Assembly: GCF_029962485.1 (NCBI RefSeq)
Contig: NZ_CP073639.1
Span: forward strand, 682,001 to 746,000
Direction of reading: 5' to 3'
DNA from: Burkholderia cepacia
GTDB lineage: Bacteria; Pseudomonadota; Gammaproteobacteria; Burkholderiales; Burkholderiaceae
DNA length: 64,000 nt
In this document: piece after piece, positions 25,277 to 34,198 of the stretch
Position numbering within the stretch: the first letter of the stretch is position 1
How the letters are laid out: the number at the start of each line of letters is the position of its first letter
Translations under genes and position numbers: made by a program
The notes under the pieces: generated by a model
Databases searched by the model: none
Seen by the model: the letters and a program-made list of their open reading frames with translations, nothing else
Told to the model about the DNA's origin: nothing

Positions 25277-26842
25277 TCACGCAACGGTTTCGTCACGCAA
25301 ACGGAACTGCGCGACCGCCGCGCTCAGTCGTGAACCCTGTTCATCGAGCGACAGTGCCGCGGCGGCCGCCTCCTCGACCAGCGCCGCATTGCGTTGCATC
25401 GTCTGCTCCATCTGGATGACCGCGGCGTTCACCTGCTCGATCCCCGACGACTGCTCTTCGAATGCATGGCTGGTCTCGCCCATGATCGCGTTGACACGCT
25501 CGACCGCGGCAACGAGCTCGCTCATCGCCGAGCCGGCCAGCGTGACGAGGCCGCTGCCGTCTTCGACACGCCGCGCGGCATTGCCGATCAGGTCGCGAAT
25601 CTCCTTCGCCGCCGACGCGCAGCGCTGCGCGAGCCCGCGCACCTCCGTCGCGACGACCGCGAACCCGCGCCCCTGCTCGCCTGCGCGCGCGGCCTCGACC
25701 GCCGCATTCAGCGCGAGGATGTTGGTCTGGAACGCGATGCTTTCGATCGTGCCGACGATGCCGGAAATCCGCGCGGAGCTGTGCGAAATCGCGGACATCG
25801 TCTCGACCACGCGCTGCATTGCCTCGCCGCCGCGCGACGCGATGCCGGCCGCGCCTTCGACGTACGTGCGCGCATCGCGCGCGTTGTCCGCGTTCTGGCG
25901 CACGGCCGCCGTCAGCTGCTCGACGCTCGCCGCCGCTTGTTGCAGCGACACGGCCTGCTGCTCGGTGCGCGCGGACAGGTCGACGTTGCCGCTCGCGATC
26001 GTGCGAACGTCGCCGACGATCGTCTCGGTACTTGCGCGCACCTGGTTCACAGTGTCGACGAGGCCGTCCTGCATGCGCTTCAGCGCATTGAGCAGATAGG
26101 CCATTTCATTTTCGCCCGCGATGACGACGGTGCCCGTCAGGTCGCCTTTCGAAATTTTCTCGAACTGGCCGACCGCGAGATTGATCGGCTCGATGATCGC
26201 CTTCGCGAGCACGCGCTGCGCAAAGAAACCGACAACGAGCGCCAGCCCCGCGACCGCCGCCATCCCCCACACGATCCGGTGAAAATGCACGCCGGCAGCG
26301 TCGTAGCGGGCCTTCTGGCGCGCGACCTGGAACGACTCGAGCGCGTCGATCGCATCCTGGTAGGCGGCGAACAGCGCCGGCGGCGCGGTACGCTGCGTGT
26401 CGAGGAAGTTGAACGCGTCGTCGCCGTCGAGCTGCGACAGCGCTTTCAGGAACACGCGATCGAGCAGCGCCCGCCGGTGGCTCTGCAGCGTGTCAAACAA
26501 TGCCTGCTCGTTCGCGTCGCGCGCATGCAGGCGCGCATACGCATCCAGTTCGTCATTGCTCTGCTTGAGGAGCGCGTGGAGCTGCGCGGCTCCCTCCTTG
26601 CCCGACTGGCCCGCGCTGATGACCTGCGCGACGTCGCTCATGCGTTCGCGCAGCACGAGCATCCGCTCGGAGCTGGTCTTCAGGTGCAGCAGCGACGCGG
26701 TGTCGTCGCGGTACATCGCCTCGAGCGAGCCGTTGCTCATGTAGAGCGCCGCAATGCAGGCGCCGACCACCAGCACGAGCAGCACGGTATAGCCGGCGAT
26801 GGTCGCGACGAGTCCACCGCGGATGGTGAGTTGTTTTCGCAT
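25277..26842 (-). CDS. Methyl-accepting chemotaxis protein (521 aa)
   Basis: Transmembrane helix 1 at about residues 11-33 (VATIAGYTVLLVLVVGACIA), a periplasmic four-helix ligand domain of TarH type, helix 2 near 190-212, a HAMP domain, then the signalling coiled coil. The hairpin tip contains IESIAFQTNILALNAAVEAA, the CheA/CheW contact of all chemoreceptors. It lacks the C-terminal pentapeptide NWETF used by CheR/CheB. Ligand unknown; isolated from other chemotaxis genes, as is common in Burkholderia. Confidence 0.93.
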   Translation of the reverse strand: MRKQLTIRGGLVATIAGYTVLLVLVVGACIAALYMSNGSLEAMYRDDTASLLHLKTSSERMLVLRERMSDVAQVISAGQSGKEGAAQLHALLKQSNDELDAYARLHARDANEQALFDTLQSHRRALLDRVFLKALSQLDGDDAFNFLDTQRTAPPALFAAYQDAIDALESFQVARQKARYDAAGVHFHRIVWGMAAVAGLALVVGFFAQRVLAKAIIEPINLAVGQFEKISKGDLTGTVVIAGENEMAYLLNALKRMQDGLVDTVNQVRASTETIVGDVRTIASGNVDLSARTEQQAVSLQQAAASVEQLTAAVRQNADNARDARTYVEGAAGIASRGGEAMQRVVETMSAISHSSARISGIVGTIESIAFQTNILALNAAVEAARAGEQGRGFAVVATEVRGLAQRCASAAKEIRDLIGNAARRVEDGSGLVTLAGSAMSELVAAVERVNAIMGETSHAFEEQSSGIEQVNAAVIQMEQTMQRNAALVEEAAAAALSLDEQGSRLSAAVAQFRLRDETVA

Positions 26843-27037
26843 GACGTTCCCTTGCGCGGGCCGGGCGCGGCCAGCGGCGGATGTGGATTCCGGATCACGA
26901 AAGACGAGCGCCGCGTCGCAACACGCGGCGCGGGGGCTGCGAACGGGTTAACGGCGGGGGGAACGGGAAGGTTTTACCTGTACGCGACGTGAATCTTGAC
27001 GATTACGACAGGTGGGGCAGCCAGAGAGAGCGTGCGG

Positions 27038-27448
27038 CTATTCCCCGCCGGCCAGCCTTGCACGAATCTCGTCAGCCGACAGGTCGCGCTGGTGCGTGGC
27101 AATCTGCCAGATGTTTCCCCACGGATCCTTCACCATCGCGCGCCTGTCGCCGTACGGCATGTCGGCGGGCGCTTCCAGCGAGACCGCGCGCGCCGCGATC
27201 GCGCGCCGATGGGTCGCATCGGTATCCTCGACATACACGTACAGGAACGCCGGCATCGGATCGCGCAGACCGTCACCGCCGCTGATCATCACGACCGAAT
27301 CGCCGATGCGGATTTCGGCAGGCAAGCCGGCACGGAATTCTCCGCAGGCGTCGAACACCGTCCGGATGAATTCGACCAGGTTCTCCGGATCCGGTACGAC
27401 AATGCGCGGCGTGACGGTATGCCATCCGGCGGGCTGGAATGTGGCCAT
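27038..27448 (-). CDS. Glyoxalase/VOC-superfamily protein (136 aa)
   Basis: VOC fold of the PhnB/YdeM kind. GWHTVTPRIVVPDPENLVEF at the N-terminus, ISGGDGLRDPMPAFLYVYVEDTD in the middle, and YGDRRAMVKDPWGNIWQIA near the end carry the usual paired beta-alpha-beta-beta-beta motifs and candidate metal ligands. Related proteins bind or detoxify small electrophiles; the specific reaction is unknown. ATG 27448 after CGGAGGTTGCGCACC. Confidence 0.85.
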   Translation of the reverse strand: MATFQPAGWHTVTPRIVVPDPENLVEFIRTVFDACGEFRAGLPAEIRIGDSVVMISGGDGLRDPMPAFLYVYVEDTDATHRRAIAARAVSLEAPADMPYGDRRAMVKDPWGNIWQIATHQRDLSADEIRARLAGGE

Positions 27449-27556
27449 GGTGCGCAACCTCCGATGCGTGCGTCAGCGGTATTGTCCTCCGCGCACCGGT
27501 GGTCTGCAAAGGAATGCGAAGGGTTGCTCAAATACCGCACGCCCCTTCGCCGCTCG

Positions 27557-28990
27557 TCAGAGGCTGACGTTCGACTCCAGCCACCGCGGTTCGTACGCTC
27601 CCAATGCCCGTGCCGGATAGAACCACGCGAGCGGCGCCCCCGCGATCTGCAACGGCGGTTGGAGCCGCGTTGCAGGCCCCCATGACGTCGCTTCGACGCG
27701 ATCCGCGCGGTCGTGTTGTGAATCCGGAATCACGGCAACCACGTCGCTCATCGGCTCCGAACGCAACTGCAAGACGGCCGACGTACGCGCCAGCGAAGCG
27801 CGAACTTCGGTGCCCACACCGTCCTTCAGTCGCGCCGTCAGCCCGCGGATGGCAGCAGCAGCCATCAGGTAACCCGTCGCATGGTCGATCGCCTGGACGG
27901 GCAGGCTCACCGGCTCGTCGCTTCCCGTCACGCGCATGCCCGCGTCGGCGATTCCCGCACTCATCTGGATGAGGCTGTCGAAGCCACGCCGGCAACGCCA
28001 CGCGCCGGTCCAGCCGTACGCGTCGAGCGACACGTCGATGAGTGCGGGATTGAGATCGCGCCGTTGCGCGGCGTCGAGACCGAAACGCGCAAGTGCGTCG
28101 GAACGGTAACCGTGCACGACGATATCCGCGTCGCGCAGCAGCCGCTTGAGCGTATCGAGATCCGCAGGCTGCTTCAGGTCAAGGCGCGCGCAGCGCTTGC
28201 CGAGAACAACGTCCGGCACCGTACCGGGCTCTTCCCAGCCATGCGGATCGATGCGCAGCACGTCGGCACCGAGGCCCGCCAGAAATCGCGTCGCGACGGG
28301 GCCGGCGAGTATGCGCGTCAGATCGAGCACGCGAATGCCGCGCAGCGGCCGGTCTCGCGACGGCTGCCAGTCGCGCGCTCCAACCGCCTTCGCGGTGTGA
28401 GCATGCAGCAATGGTTCGGATGCAACAGCCTTGCCTTGCTGATGCGCGGCCCATTCCTGCCGCGAATGCATCATCGCCGCGCACCCGCCACGCTCGACAA
28501 TCGCGTCTTCTAGCGCATGGGCATCCCAGCGGCTGACCGCTTGCGCGACCGCTTGTGCGTCTGCCGCGCAGCCGAGCACCGTCAAAGCGGCCTGCCGATG
28601 ATGGGGCGCGTTGGTGTGCAACCGGATCCAGCGATCGCGCGCCCGATAGTTGCCGGCCACCGGATCCCATTGAGGCGGCAGCGTCCATCCCGACGGGCGA
28701 AGCGACGTGCCGAACCACAGCGATGCCATGCGCCGGTCGACGTGAACCGCCGGCAATATGCCGGTCGATTCGAGCAGCAATTCGGCGACGGCCGTACCCG
28801 CCGCGCCAATCGCCGCACTGGCCAGATCGGTGACGCGAAACGCGGACAGTAATTCGCCAGAGCCGCTGAAACTGCAATGCTCGAGACGTTGCGGCGCGCC
28901 ACCCAGCGCGGCCCAGAATTCCTGCAGATGACGCGGCATCAAGCCCTCATCGGCCGTAGCCGCAACATGGGAAATTTGATCGACACGCAT
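27557..28990 (-). CDS. CoA-transferase family III (CaiB/BaiF-like) protein (477 aa)
   Basis: The C-terminal part has the family III core: IRVLDLTRILAGPVATRFLA and LGADVLRIDPHG around residue 220, then LNPALIDVSLDAYGWTG and GFDSLIQMSAGIA. The N-terminal 200 residues are a second, degenerate CaiB-like half, so this looks like a fused double-domain variant. Such enzymes move CoA between carboxylic acids. ATG 28990 preferred. Divergent from the HTH-citrate synthase gene (29094), with a shared palindromic control region. Confidence 0.85.
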   Translation of the reverse strand: MRVDQISHVAATADEGLMPRHLQEFWAALGGAPQRLEHCSFSGSGELLSAFRVTDLASAAIGAAGTAVAELLLESTGILPAVHVDRRMASLWFGTSLRPSGWTLPPQWDPVAGNYRARDRWIRLHTNAPHHRQAALTVLGCAADAQAVAQAVSRWDAHALEDAIVERGGCAAMMHSRQEWAAHQQGKAVASEPLLHAHTAKAVGARDWQPSRDRPLRGIRVLDLTRILAGPVATRFLAGLGADVLRIDPHGWEEPGTVPDVVLGKRCARLDLKQPADLDTLKRLLRDADIVVHGYRSDALARFGLDAAQRRDLNPALIDVSLDAYGWTGAWRCRRGFDSLIQMSAGIADAGMRVTGSDEPVSLPVQAIDHATGYLMAAAAIRGLTARLKDGVGTEVRASLARTSAVLQLRSEPMSDVVAVIPDSQHDRADRVEATSWGPATRLQPPLQIAGAPLAWFYPARALGAYEPRWLESNVSL

Positions 28991-29043
28991 GTTCGCCTCG
29001 AATCGTTTTGGTGAAGCAAAGATCGGCTCGCTCGCATTTATTG

Positions 29044-29067
29044 TCAACGTTGATTATTCTGATCAAC
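29044..29067. promoter_or_regulatory. Overlapping inverted repeats between CoA transferase and HTH-citrate synthase genes
   Basis: TCAACGTTGA (29044-29053) is a perfect 10-bp palindrome, and GTTGAT-N7-ATCAAC (29049-29067) a second inverted repeat sharing its right half. They lie 27 bp before the citrate synthase ATG and 54 bp before the CoA transferase ATG. A TTGACA -35 on the minus strand (29042-29047) overlaps. Candidate operator for the HTH of the divergent gene itself. Confidence 0.5.
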
Positions 29068-29093
29068 CTGCCGAACGAATCGAGCCTCGTACC

Positions 29094-30389
29094 ATGTCGC
29101 CTTATCTGAATTCGACCGAAGCGGCCGCGCGGCTCGGCGTCTCGCGACAGACGCTTTACGCATACGTGAGCCGCGGCCTGCTTCGCGCGGAACCCACCGG
29201 CAATCCACGTGAAAGCCGCTACTTCGCAGCGGACGTCGACCGTCTCGCGGCCGAACGTGCGCGCGGCCGCAAACCGAAGGAAGTCGCGAAAGCCGCGTTG
29301 AACTGGGGTTCGCCAGTGCTCGAATCGAGCATCACGCTGATCGAGGGCGGCCAGCTTTTCTATCGCGGCGTGGATGCACTCGATCTCGCCGGCCGCGCGA
29401 GTCTCGAGGAAGTCGCCGCGCTGCTTTGGCAATGCGACGAGCGGACTGCTTTCGGCCCTCGCGTCCCCCGTGCACCGACGGTGTTGCGAACCCTCTTCAA
29501 ACACTACGGCGATCAGCGCGCGGAGCAGGCGCTCTTGTCGCTGTTCGCCGTCGCCACCGACGACGCACCGACGGCAGCGTGGCAGCAATCGGCCGACAGC
29601 CGGATGCAGGGCTGCGGCGACCTGGTACGGATCCTCGCGGCATGCCTGTTGCGCACCGGGTTCGATACGGCACCCGTCCACGAGCAATGCGCGCGCGCAT
29701 GGGGCGTCGTGCCGTCCGGTGCGGAACTCATCAGGATCGCGCTCGTCCTGTGCGCGGATCACGAACTGAACGCATCGAGCTTCACGGGCCGATGCGTGGC
29801 GTCGACGAACGCGAGTTTGCGCGCGGTCGTGATCGGCGGCCTCGCCGGTCTGTCAGGTGGGCGGCACGGCGCGACCACCGCGCGTGTCGAGGCGATGTGG
29901 GATGAAATCGGCAACCGGGACGTCGAGCGAAAAATGCGCGAGCGCCTGCACCGAGGCGACGATCTGCCGGGGTTCGGACATTCGCTGTATCCCGGTGGCG
30001 ACGTGCGGGCAGCCTGCCTGCTGTCACGCATCCTGCCGCGCCATCCGCAATGGAAAACGATGATCGATGCAGGCAGTTCGCTGGCCGGCCAGAAGCCTTC
30101 TCTGGATCTCGCGCTCGTCGCGCTACGCAGGCATTTGCGGCTTCCTGTCGGCGCCGCGTTCGGCCTGTTCGCGCTTGGCCGCTCGATCGGCTGGATCGCG
30201 CACGGGCTCGAGCAGCGCGAACATCCGGAATTGATCAGGCCTCGCGCGGTATATACGGGGGTGCGGCCAGACAGTGTTGGTGCCGGCTCGGGTCAGCCGC
30301 GGTCACGCGGGCGATCGGGAAAGCGCTCCGTGTCGCAGCATGCGGCTCCGCAAAACGACATGCTTGCCACGTTCTTCAAAGCCCGATAG
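29094..30389 (+). CDS. Citrate synthase-like protein with N-terminal HTH domain (431 aa)
   Basis: Residues 1-50 form an excisionase/MerR-like HTH (LNSTEAAARLGVSRQTLYAY then a wing). The rest is a citrate synthase fold: His223 in ADHELNASSF, His258 in GGRHGA, His296 in PGFGHSLYP and Asp338 in SLDLALV match the citrate synthase catalytic residues. So it may be an active (2-methyl)citrate synthase fused to a DNA-binding domain, or an acyl-CoA sensing regulator. The last 35 or so residues are Arg/Ser-rich and unlike the family. Divergent from the CoA transferase. Confidence 0.85.
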   Translation: MSPYLNSTEAAARLGVSRQTLYAYVSRGLLRAEPTGNPRESRYFAADVDRLAAERARGRKPKEVAKAALNWGSPVLESSITLIEGGQLFYRGVDALDLAGRASLEEVAALLWQCDERTAFGPRVPRAPTVLRTLFKHYGDQRAEQALLSLFAVATDDAPTAAWQQSADSRMQGCGDLVRILAACLLRTGFDTAPVHEQCARAWGVVPSGAELIRIALVLCADHELNASSFTGRCVASTNASLRAVVIGGLAGLSGGRHGATTARVEAMWDEIGNRDVERKMRERLHRGDDLPGFGHSLYPGGDVRAACLLSRILPRHPQWKTMIDAGSSLAGQKPSLDLALVALRRHLRLPVGAAFGLFALGRSIGWIAHGLEQREHPELIRPRAVYTGVRPDSVGAGSGQPRSRGRSGKRSVSQHAAPQNDMLATFFKAR

Positions 30390-30511
30390 CCAGGCGAGCG
30401 AGTGGTTCACGAAGTCGGTACTCGATCTGGGCGGGGATGGGATGGGCCCGTATGATCAGTGCGTGCCCCGACAATAAAGCACTCCAACATTGACAGGACG
30501 GTTCGCCAAAC

Positions 30512-30949
30512 ATGCCCCTCGAAACTGTCCACCTTGATCGGGTTTTTGGCGTCACACATACGTCTCAAAACCGCAAGTCCGTTACGCTGTTCGGATTCGA
30601 AAGCAAAAACCGGAAGGAATATTCGGTCGCAGCGCCGGGGAAGCCCCGCATTGAGTCAGGGATGACAATTACCGCCTATTTGTCGGAGGCCGGTAACTGG
30701 CAGACGCTGGTCGGCTGGCGTGATCACGAGAGCGGCGAGATTGTGTGCGAATCCGAGGGGGGACCCATTTTCCTCTGTATCTGGTCTGCAGCAGGCCTCG
30801 GCATGACGTTACGCGGGGTCTTGCACCAGTCAGTGACGCTCTCCGTCATCTCGGTCGGGATGGTTGCCTCGTTCCTTTGGGGCATCCGTCAGGTCCGCGA
30901 TCTGCGACGGGTCCGCCGTGAACTGGAGGCGTCGGCGACGAGGGAATGA
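30512..30949 (+). CDS. Hypothetical membrane protein (145 aa)
   Basis: No family recognised. A soluble beta-rich N-terminal part (residues 1-85) contains GWRDHESGEIVCE. Two hydrophobic segments follow (PIFLCIWSAAGLGMTL and VTLSVISVGMVASFLWGI), ending in a basic helix RQVRDLRRVRRELEAS on the cytoplasmic side. It resembles DUF-type proteins with a domain before two membrane helices. ATG 30512; no strong ribosome site. GC content is lower than that of neighbours. Confidence 0.6.
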   Translation: MPLETVHLDRVFGVTHTSQNRKSVTLFGFESKNRKEYSVAAPGKPRIESGMTITAYLSEAGNWQTLVGWRDHESGEIVCESEGGPIFLCIWSAAGLGMTLRGVLHQSVTLSVISVGMVASFLWGIRQVRDLRRVRRELEASATRE

Positions 30950-31079
30950 GGCAGTGGCGACACGTGCTGCCATTGGCCGTTTTCGGCCAGGAGCGGCCAT
31001 TCGACATTGCGACCCGAATCGCCGACAATCCTCCGAGGATGGTTCTAGCAGTATTTTCGAATTGATTGAATATCGCCCT

Positions 31080-31643
31080 ATGACCGTGAGAGAAGGCGGC
31101 ATTTGTGCCCGCGCCATCGCTTATCTGAAGCCCATGGTGCAAGACTCAACGCCAGCAATATCGTTGTCAGGCGAAGACTCGCCTGTTCTCCGTCCTCTCA
31201 GCGACGACCTATTGGTTTCGTATGTCGTAGACGCATCTGATCATTTGGCTTTCGTTCAGCACCGGCATCTGGAACAGGAGTGTGTTTCGGCTGATCAGCT
31301 TCATTCAATCGCCGTTTCAAATTTGCAGACTCTTGCGGAAGAAAGCCTGGTTGTTCGCGAGTACGGTTCCATATATGTTGCACTCATGGGAGGTAACTTC
31401 GAGGCGAGTCTTCTCACGCTTGATGCCATGTGGAATCACTGGTATGCACATGTCGCCCCACAGGGCTTTGTCGCCGTTGCTCCAGCGCGTGACCTCCTTG
31501 CATTCTGCGACTCATCTTCCACACAAGGGTTAGTGGAGCTTCGGCAAGTCGTAGAGCGGTCCGGGGATTGTGACCATCGACTGCTCCCTCACTTGTACCG
31601 ACGCATAGCCGGCGCATGGAGGCAACTGCCTGTCACGCCGTGA
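31080..31643 (+). CDS. DUF1444/YtpQ-like hypothetical protein (187 aa)
   Basis: The middle (about residues 40-110) contains LLVSYVVDASDHLAFVQHRH, LHSIAVSNLQTLAEE and YGSIYVALMGGNFEASLL, the pattern of the DUF1444 family (Bacillus YtpQ). It has no signal peptide. A start at 31080 is taken; ATG 31134 is a plausible shorter alternative, since no strong ribosome site precedes the first. The function of the family is unknown. Codon use is less G/C-biased than that of flanking metabolic genes. Confidence 0.65.
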   Translation: MTVREGGICARAIAYLKPMVQDSTPAISLSGEDSPVLRPLSDDLLVSYVVDASDHLAFVQHRHLEQECVSADQLHSIAVSNLQTLAEESLVVREYGSIYVALMGGNFEASLLTLDAMWNHWYAHVAPQGFVAVAPARDLLAFCDSSSTQGLVELRQVVERSGDCDHRLLPHLYRRIAGAWRQLPVTP

Positions 31644-32120
31644 TCAGGGACGGCGATTCAGGCGCTCTGCGAATTTAGGCAAGATAGACGCCAAGTCCAA
31701 TAGGACAGATTCGCGTCTAACGAGGATGCGAATGTCCGTTTTCGCTGTCCGCGACTGTCTCTGCAGGGTCGTTTTGATCCGATAACGTACCACCGGGGAG
31801 ATATCCGGCGAAGTTCTGCCATTGCGAGCAATTCACGACCGGCGCCCGCATCGGCGTTTGAGTGCCGATGTGACTCTCGCGGCGATACGCTCGAAACTCT
31901 TTCGACAACCTGCCACACCCAGTTGTTTTCATCGCTCGCATGCCCTGTCGCCCGTGCGGCCCCGACGAGTGGCACACCCGAACGCATGAATCCCCCGATC
32001 ATGGCGCCTTTGCACGGGCCAAACGTCGGCGCCAAAGCGCGTGTTGCACCATCCGGATTCGTAACACCTGCCCGGGTACGGCCTGTGCGATCATGTGCCA
32101 CGATCAACATGAGAAATGGC
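31644..32120. other. Gene-poor spacer with possible decayed coding DNA (477 bp)
   Basis: No complete gene is supported. On the minus strand, two adjacent frames read through about 31717-32000 without stops and look more protein-like than random (for example DENNWVWQVVERVSS, and QNDPAETVADSENGH in the other frame), which could be a frameshifted remnant. Composition is lower in GC than the surroundings. Confidence 0.3.
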
Positions 32121-32504
32121 ATGACGACTACATTCGACGAGGCGACAACGGCGGCGATCGCCGCGTTTGCCCAATTGGATTTCTACACGGCCGTGCAGGC
32201 GATGCGCGCCGAGGCCGACTACGACCACGAACGGGACCAGTGGATCGCGCGCTACATCGACGAGTACGGCGGCGGTGCGGACGATGCAGAATATGACGCC
32301 TTGCACGCGCGGGCCCAGGCAACCCCGGAATACGCGCAGTTCGTCGATGCGGTTCGCCAGGAAATCCTGGAATACTTCGGCGTAACCGACGATCAACTGG
32401 ACTGGATGGTCCTGCTGCGCAATGACGACAGCGACGAGCTTTGGGCGGAAGTCAACCGTCAGCGGAGCGCGCTGGGAACCGGTGAAGTGCGCGGCGATCT
32501 CTGA
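32121..32504 (+). CDS. Acidic hypothetical protein (127 aa)
   Basis: Asp/Glu-rich, mainly helical protein (RDQWIARYIDEYGGGADDAE, then FVDAVRQEILEYFGVTDDQL) with no signal peptide or membrane segment. An ATG at 32109 gives four more residues. The high acidity, small size and surroundings of unrelated small genes are like immunity or antitoxin proteins, but this is only a guess. Unrecognised. Confidence 0.5.
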   Translation: MTTTFDEATTAAIAAFAQLDFYTAVQAMRAEADYDHERDQWIARYIDEYGGGADDAEYDALHARAQATPEYAQFVDAVRQEILEYFGVTDDQLDWMVLLRNDDSDELWAEVNRQRSALGTGEVRGDL

Positions 32505-32698
32505 CCGTTGCTTGCCATGACGCTATCCAGTCGTGCCGGGTGCGCGGCTGGAGTCACGTCGGGCTCTCGGCTGCTGCAACCGATCCGCCAAGAGTGGGCA
32601 AGCCTTCGAATCTTCGAAACGCGTGATCATTGTGCTCCGACCCTTGCCCTCGGAGGTGCAACGGCTCGACTGGCAGCATTGATTCCGTGAGGTAGCCA

Positions 32699-34198
32699 AT
32701 GCAGGTATCGGAGCACGAAGTTGTCATTGCCGGAGGCGGGCCAACCGGTTTGATGCTGGCAGGCGAACTGGCGCTGGCGGGCGTCGATGTCGCCATCGTC
32801 GAACGCCGCCCCGACCAGACGCTTGCAGGTTCGCGCGCCGGCGGCCTGATTGCCCGGACACTCGAGATTTTCGATCAGCGTGGCATCGTGGACCGCTTCC
32901 TTGCTGAAGGACAGAAGGCGCAAGTCACCGGATTTGCGTCGATTCGTCTGGACATCAGCGATTTTCCGACCCGGCACAATTACGTGCTGGGGCTACGACA
33001 AAAACATATCGAGCGCATTCTCGCCGGGTGGGTCGACGAGCTGGCCGTGCCGATCTATCGCGACTGCGACTTGACGGGTTTCGCGCAGGACGACTCGGGC
33101 GTCACCATCGAACTGTCCAGTCGTCCGTCACTGCGCGCGCGCTATCTCGTCGGGTGCGATGGCGGCCGCAGCCTCGTGCGTAAAACCGCCGGCATCGAGT
33201 TTCCAGGCTGGGACGCAACGACCAGCAGCATTCTCGCCGAGTGCGAGATGACAGAGGAACCGCCACTGGGCGTCCATCGTACTGCGCTGGGCATTCATGC
33301 CTTCGGCCGTGAGGAATACGAAATTCGTGATGGCAAGATCGTCTTTGCCACCGAGGGACCCGTCGGCGTAATGGTGACTGAAAAGGCGGTCGGTGCGAAG
33401 ACCGAACCCACGCTGGAGGATCTCAGGGAAGCGCTCGTCGCCGCATGCGGCACCGACTACGGCGCGCACCATCTGACGTGGATTTCCCGATTCACCGACA
33501 TGGCACGGCAAGCAGCAACCTACCGCAAGGGCCGCGTTCTCCTCGCCGGCGATGCGGCCCATGTGCACTCCCCGGTGGGCGGAAAGGGCCTCAACATCGG
33601 CGTCCAGGATGCCGTGAATCTGGGTTGGAAACTGGCTCAGGTGGTGAAAGGCATATCGCCTGACAGCCTGCTCGACACGTATCACGCCGAGCAACATCCG
33701 GTCGCGGCCCGCGTGCTGCGCACGACGATGGCGCAGGTCGCCCTGCAGCGCACCGACGACAGCACCGAAGCGTTGCGTGAAATCGCCGCGGAGCTGTTTC
33801 GCATGGACGAACCCCGCAAGCGAACCGCCGCCGAGATGTGCGGGCTTGGAGTCCATTACGATCTCGGTACCGGGCATCCGCTGCTCGGTCGCCGCATGCC
33901 GGACCTCGACCTGATCACGCCTGACGGGTCGATCCGCGTCTTTGCGCTGCTCCGGCGTGCCCGGCCCGTGCTGTTGAATCTCGACGAACCCGACAGCATC
34001 GACATCACGCGCTGGCTGGATCGCGTCACGTTGGTTCACGCCCGATACGACGGTCCTTGGGAACTGCCTGCGTTGGGCCAGGTGGCCGCACCGACGGCGG
34101 TATTGATCCGGCCCGATGGTTATGTGGCGTGGGTTGGAACCCACACGCAAGACGGTCTTCAGGATGCTATGAACATCTGGTTCGGGCCACCCGGCTGA
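32699..34198 (+). CDS. FAD-dependent aromatic monooxygenase (PHBH family, 499 aa)
   Basis: N-terminal FAD-binding GGGPTGLMLAGELALAG (residues 11-27), the DG motif VGCDGGRSLVRKTAG near 155, and LLAGDAAHVHSPVGGKGLN near 280, all signatures of PheA/TetX/rifampicin-monooxygenase-like group A flavoproteins. A C-terminal thioredoxin-like extension, seen in RIF and PheA monooxygenases, is indicated. Members hydroxylate phenols, polyketides or antibiotics using NAD(P)H and O2. TGAGGTAGCCA precedes the ATG. It is convergent with the kinase gene. Rifamycin modification is possible but not shown. Confidence 0.88.
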   Translation: MQVSEHEVVIAGGGPTGLMLAGELALAGVDVAIVERRPDQTLAGSRAGGLIARTLEIFDQRGIVDRFLAEGQKAQVTGFASIRLDISDFPTRHNYVLGLRQKHIERILAGWVDELAVPIYRDCDLTGFAQDDSGVTIELSSRPSLRARYLVGCDGGRSLVRKTAGIEFPGWDATTSSILAECEMTEEPPLGVHRTALGIHAFGREEYEIRDGKIVFATEGPVGVMVTEKAVGAKTEPTLEDLREALVAACGTDYGAHHLTWISRFTDMARQAATYRKGRVLLAGDAAHVHSPVGGKGLNIGVQDAVNLGWKLAQVVKGISPDSLLDTYHAEQHPVAARVLRTTMAQVALQRTDDSTEALREIAAELFRMDEPRKRTAAEMCGLGVHYDLGTGHPLLGRRMPDLDLITPDGSIRVFALLRRARPVLLNLDEPDSIDITRWLDRVTLVHARYDGPWELPALGQVAAPTAVLIRPDGYVAWVGTHTQDGLQDAMNIWFGPPG

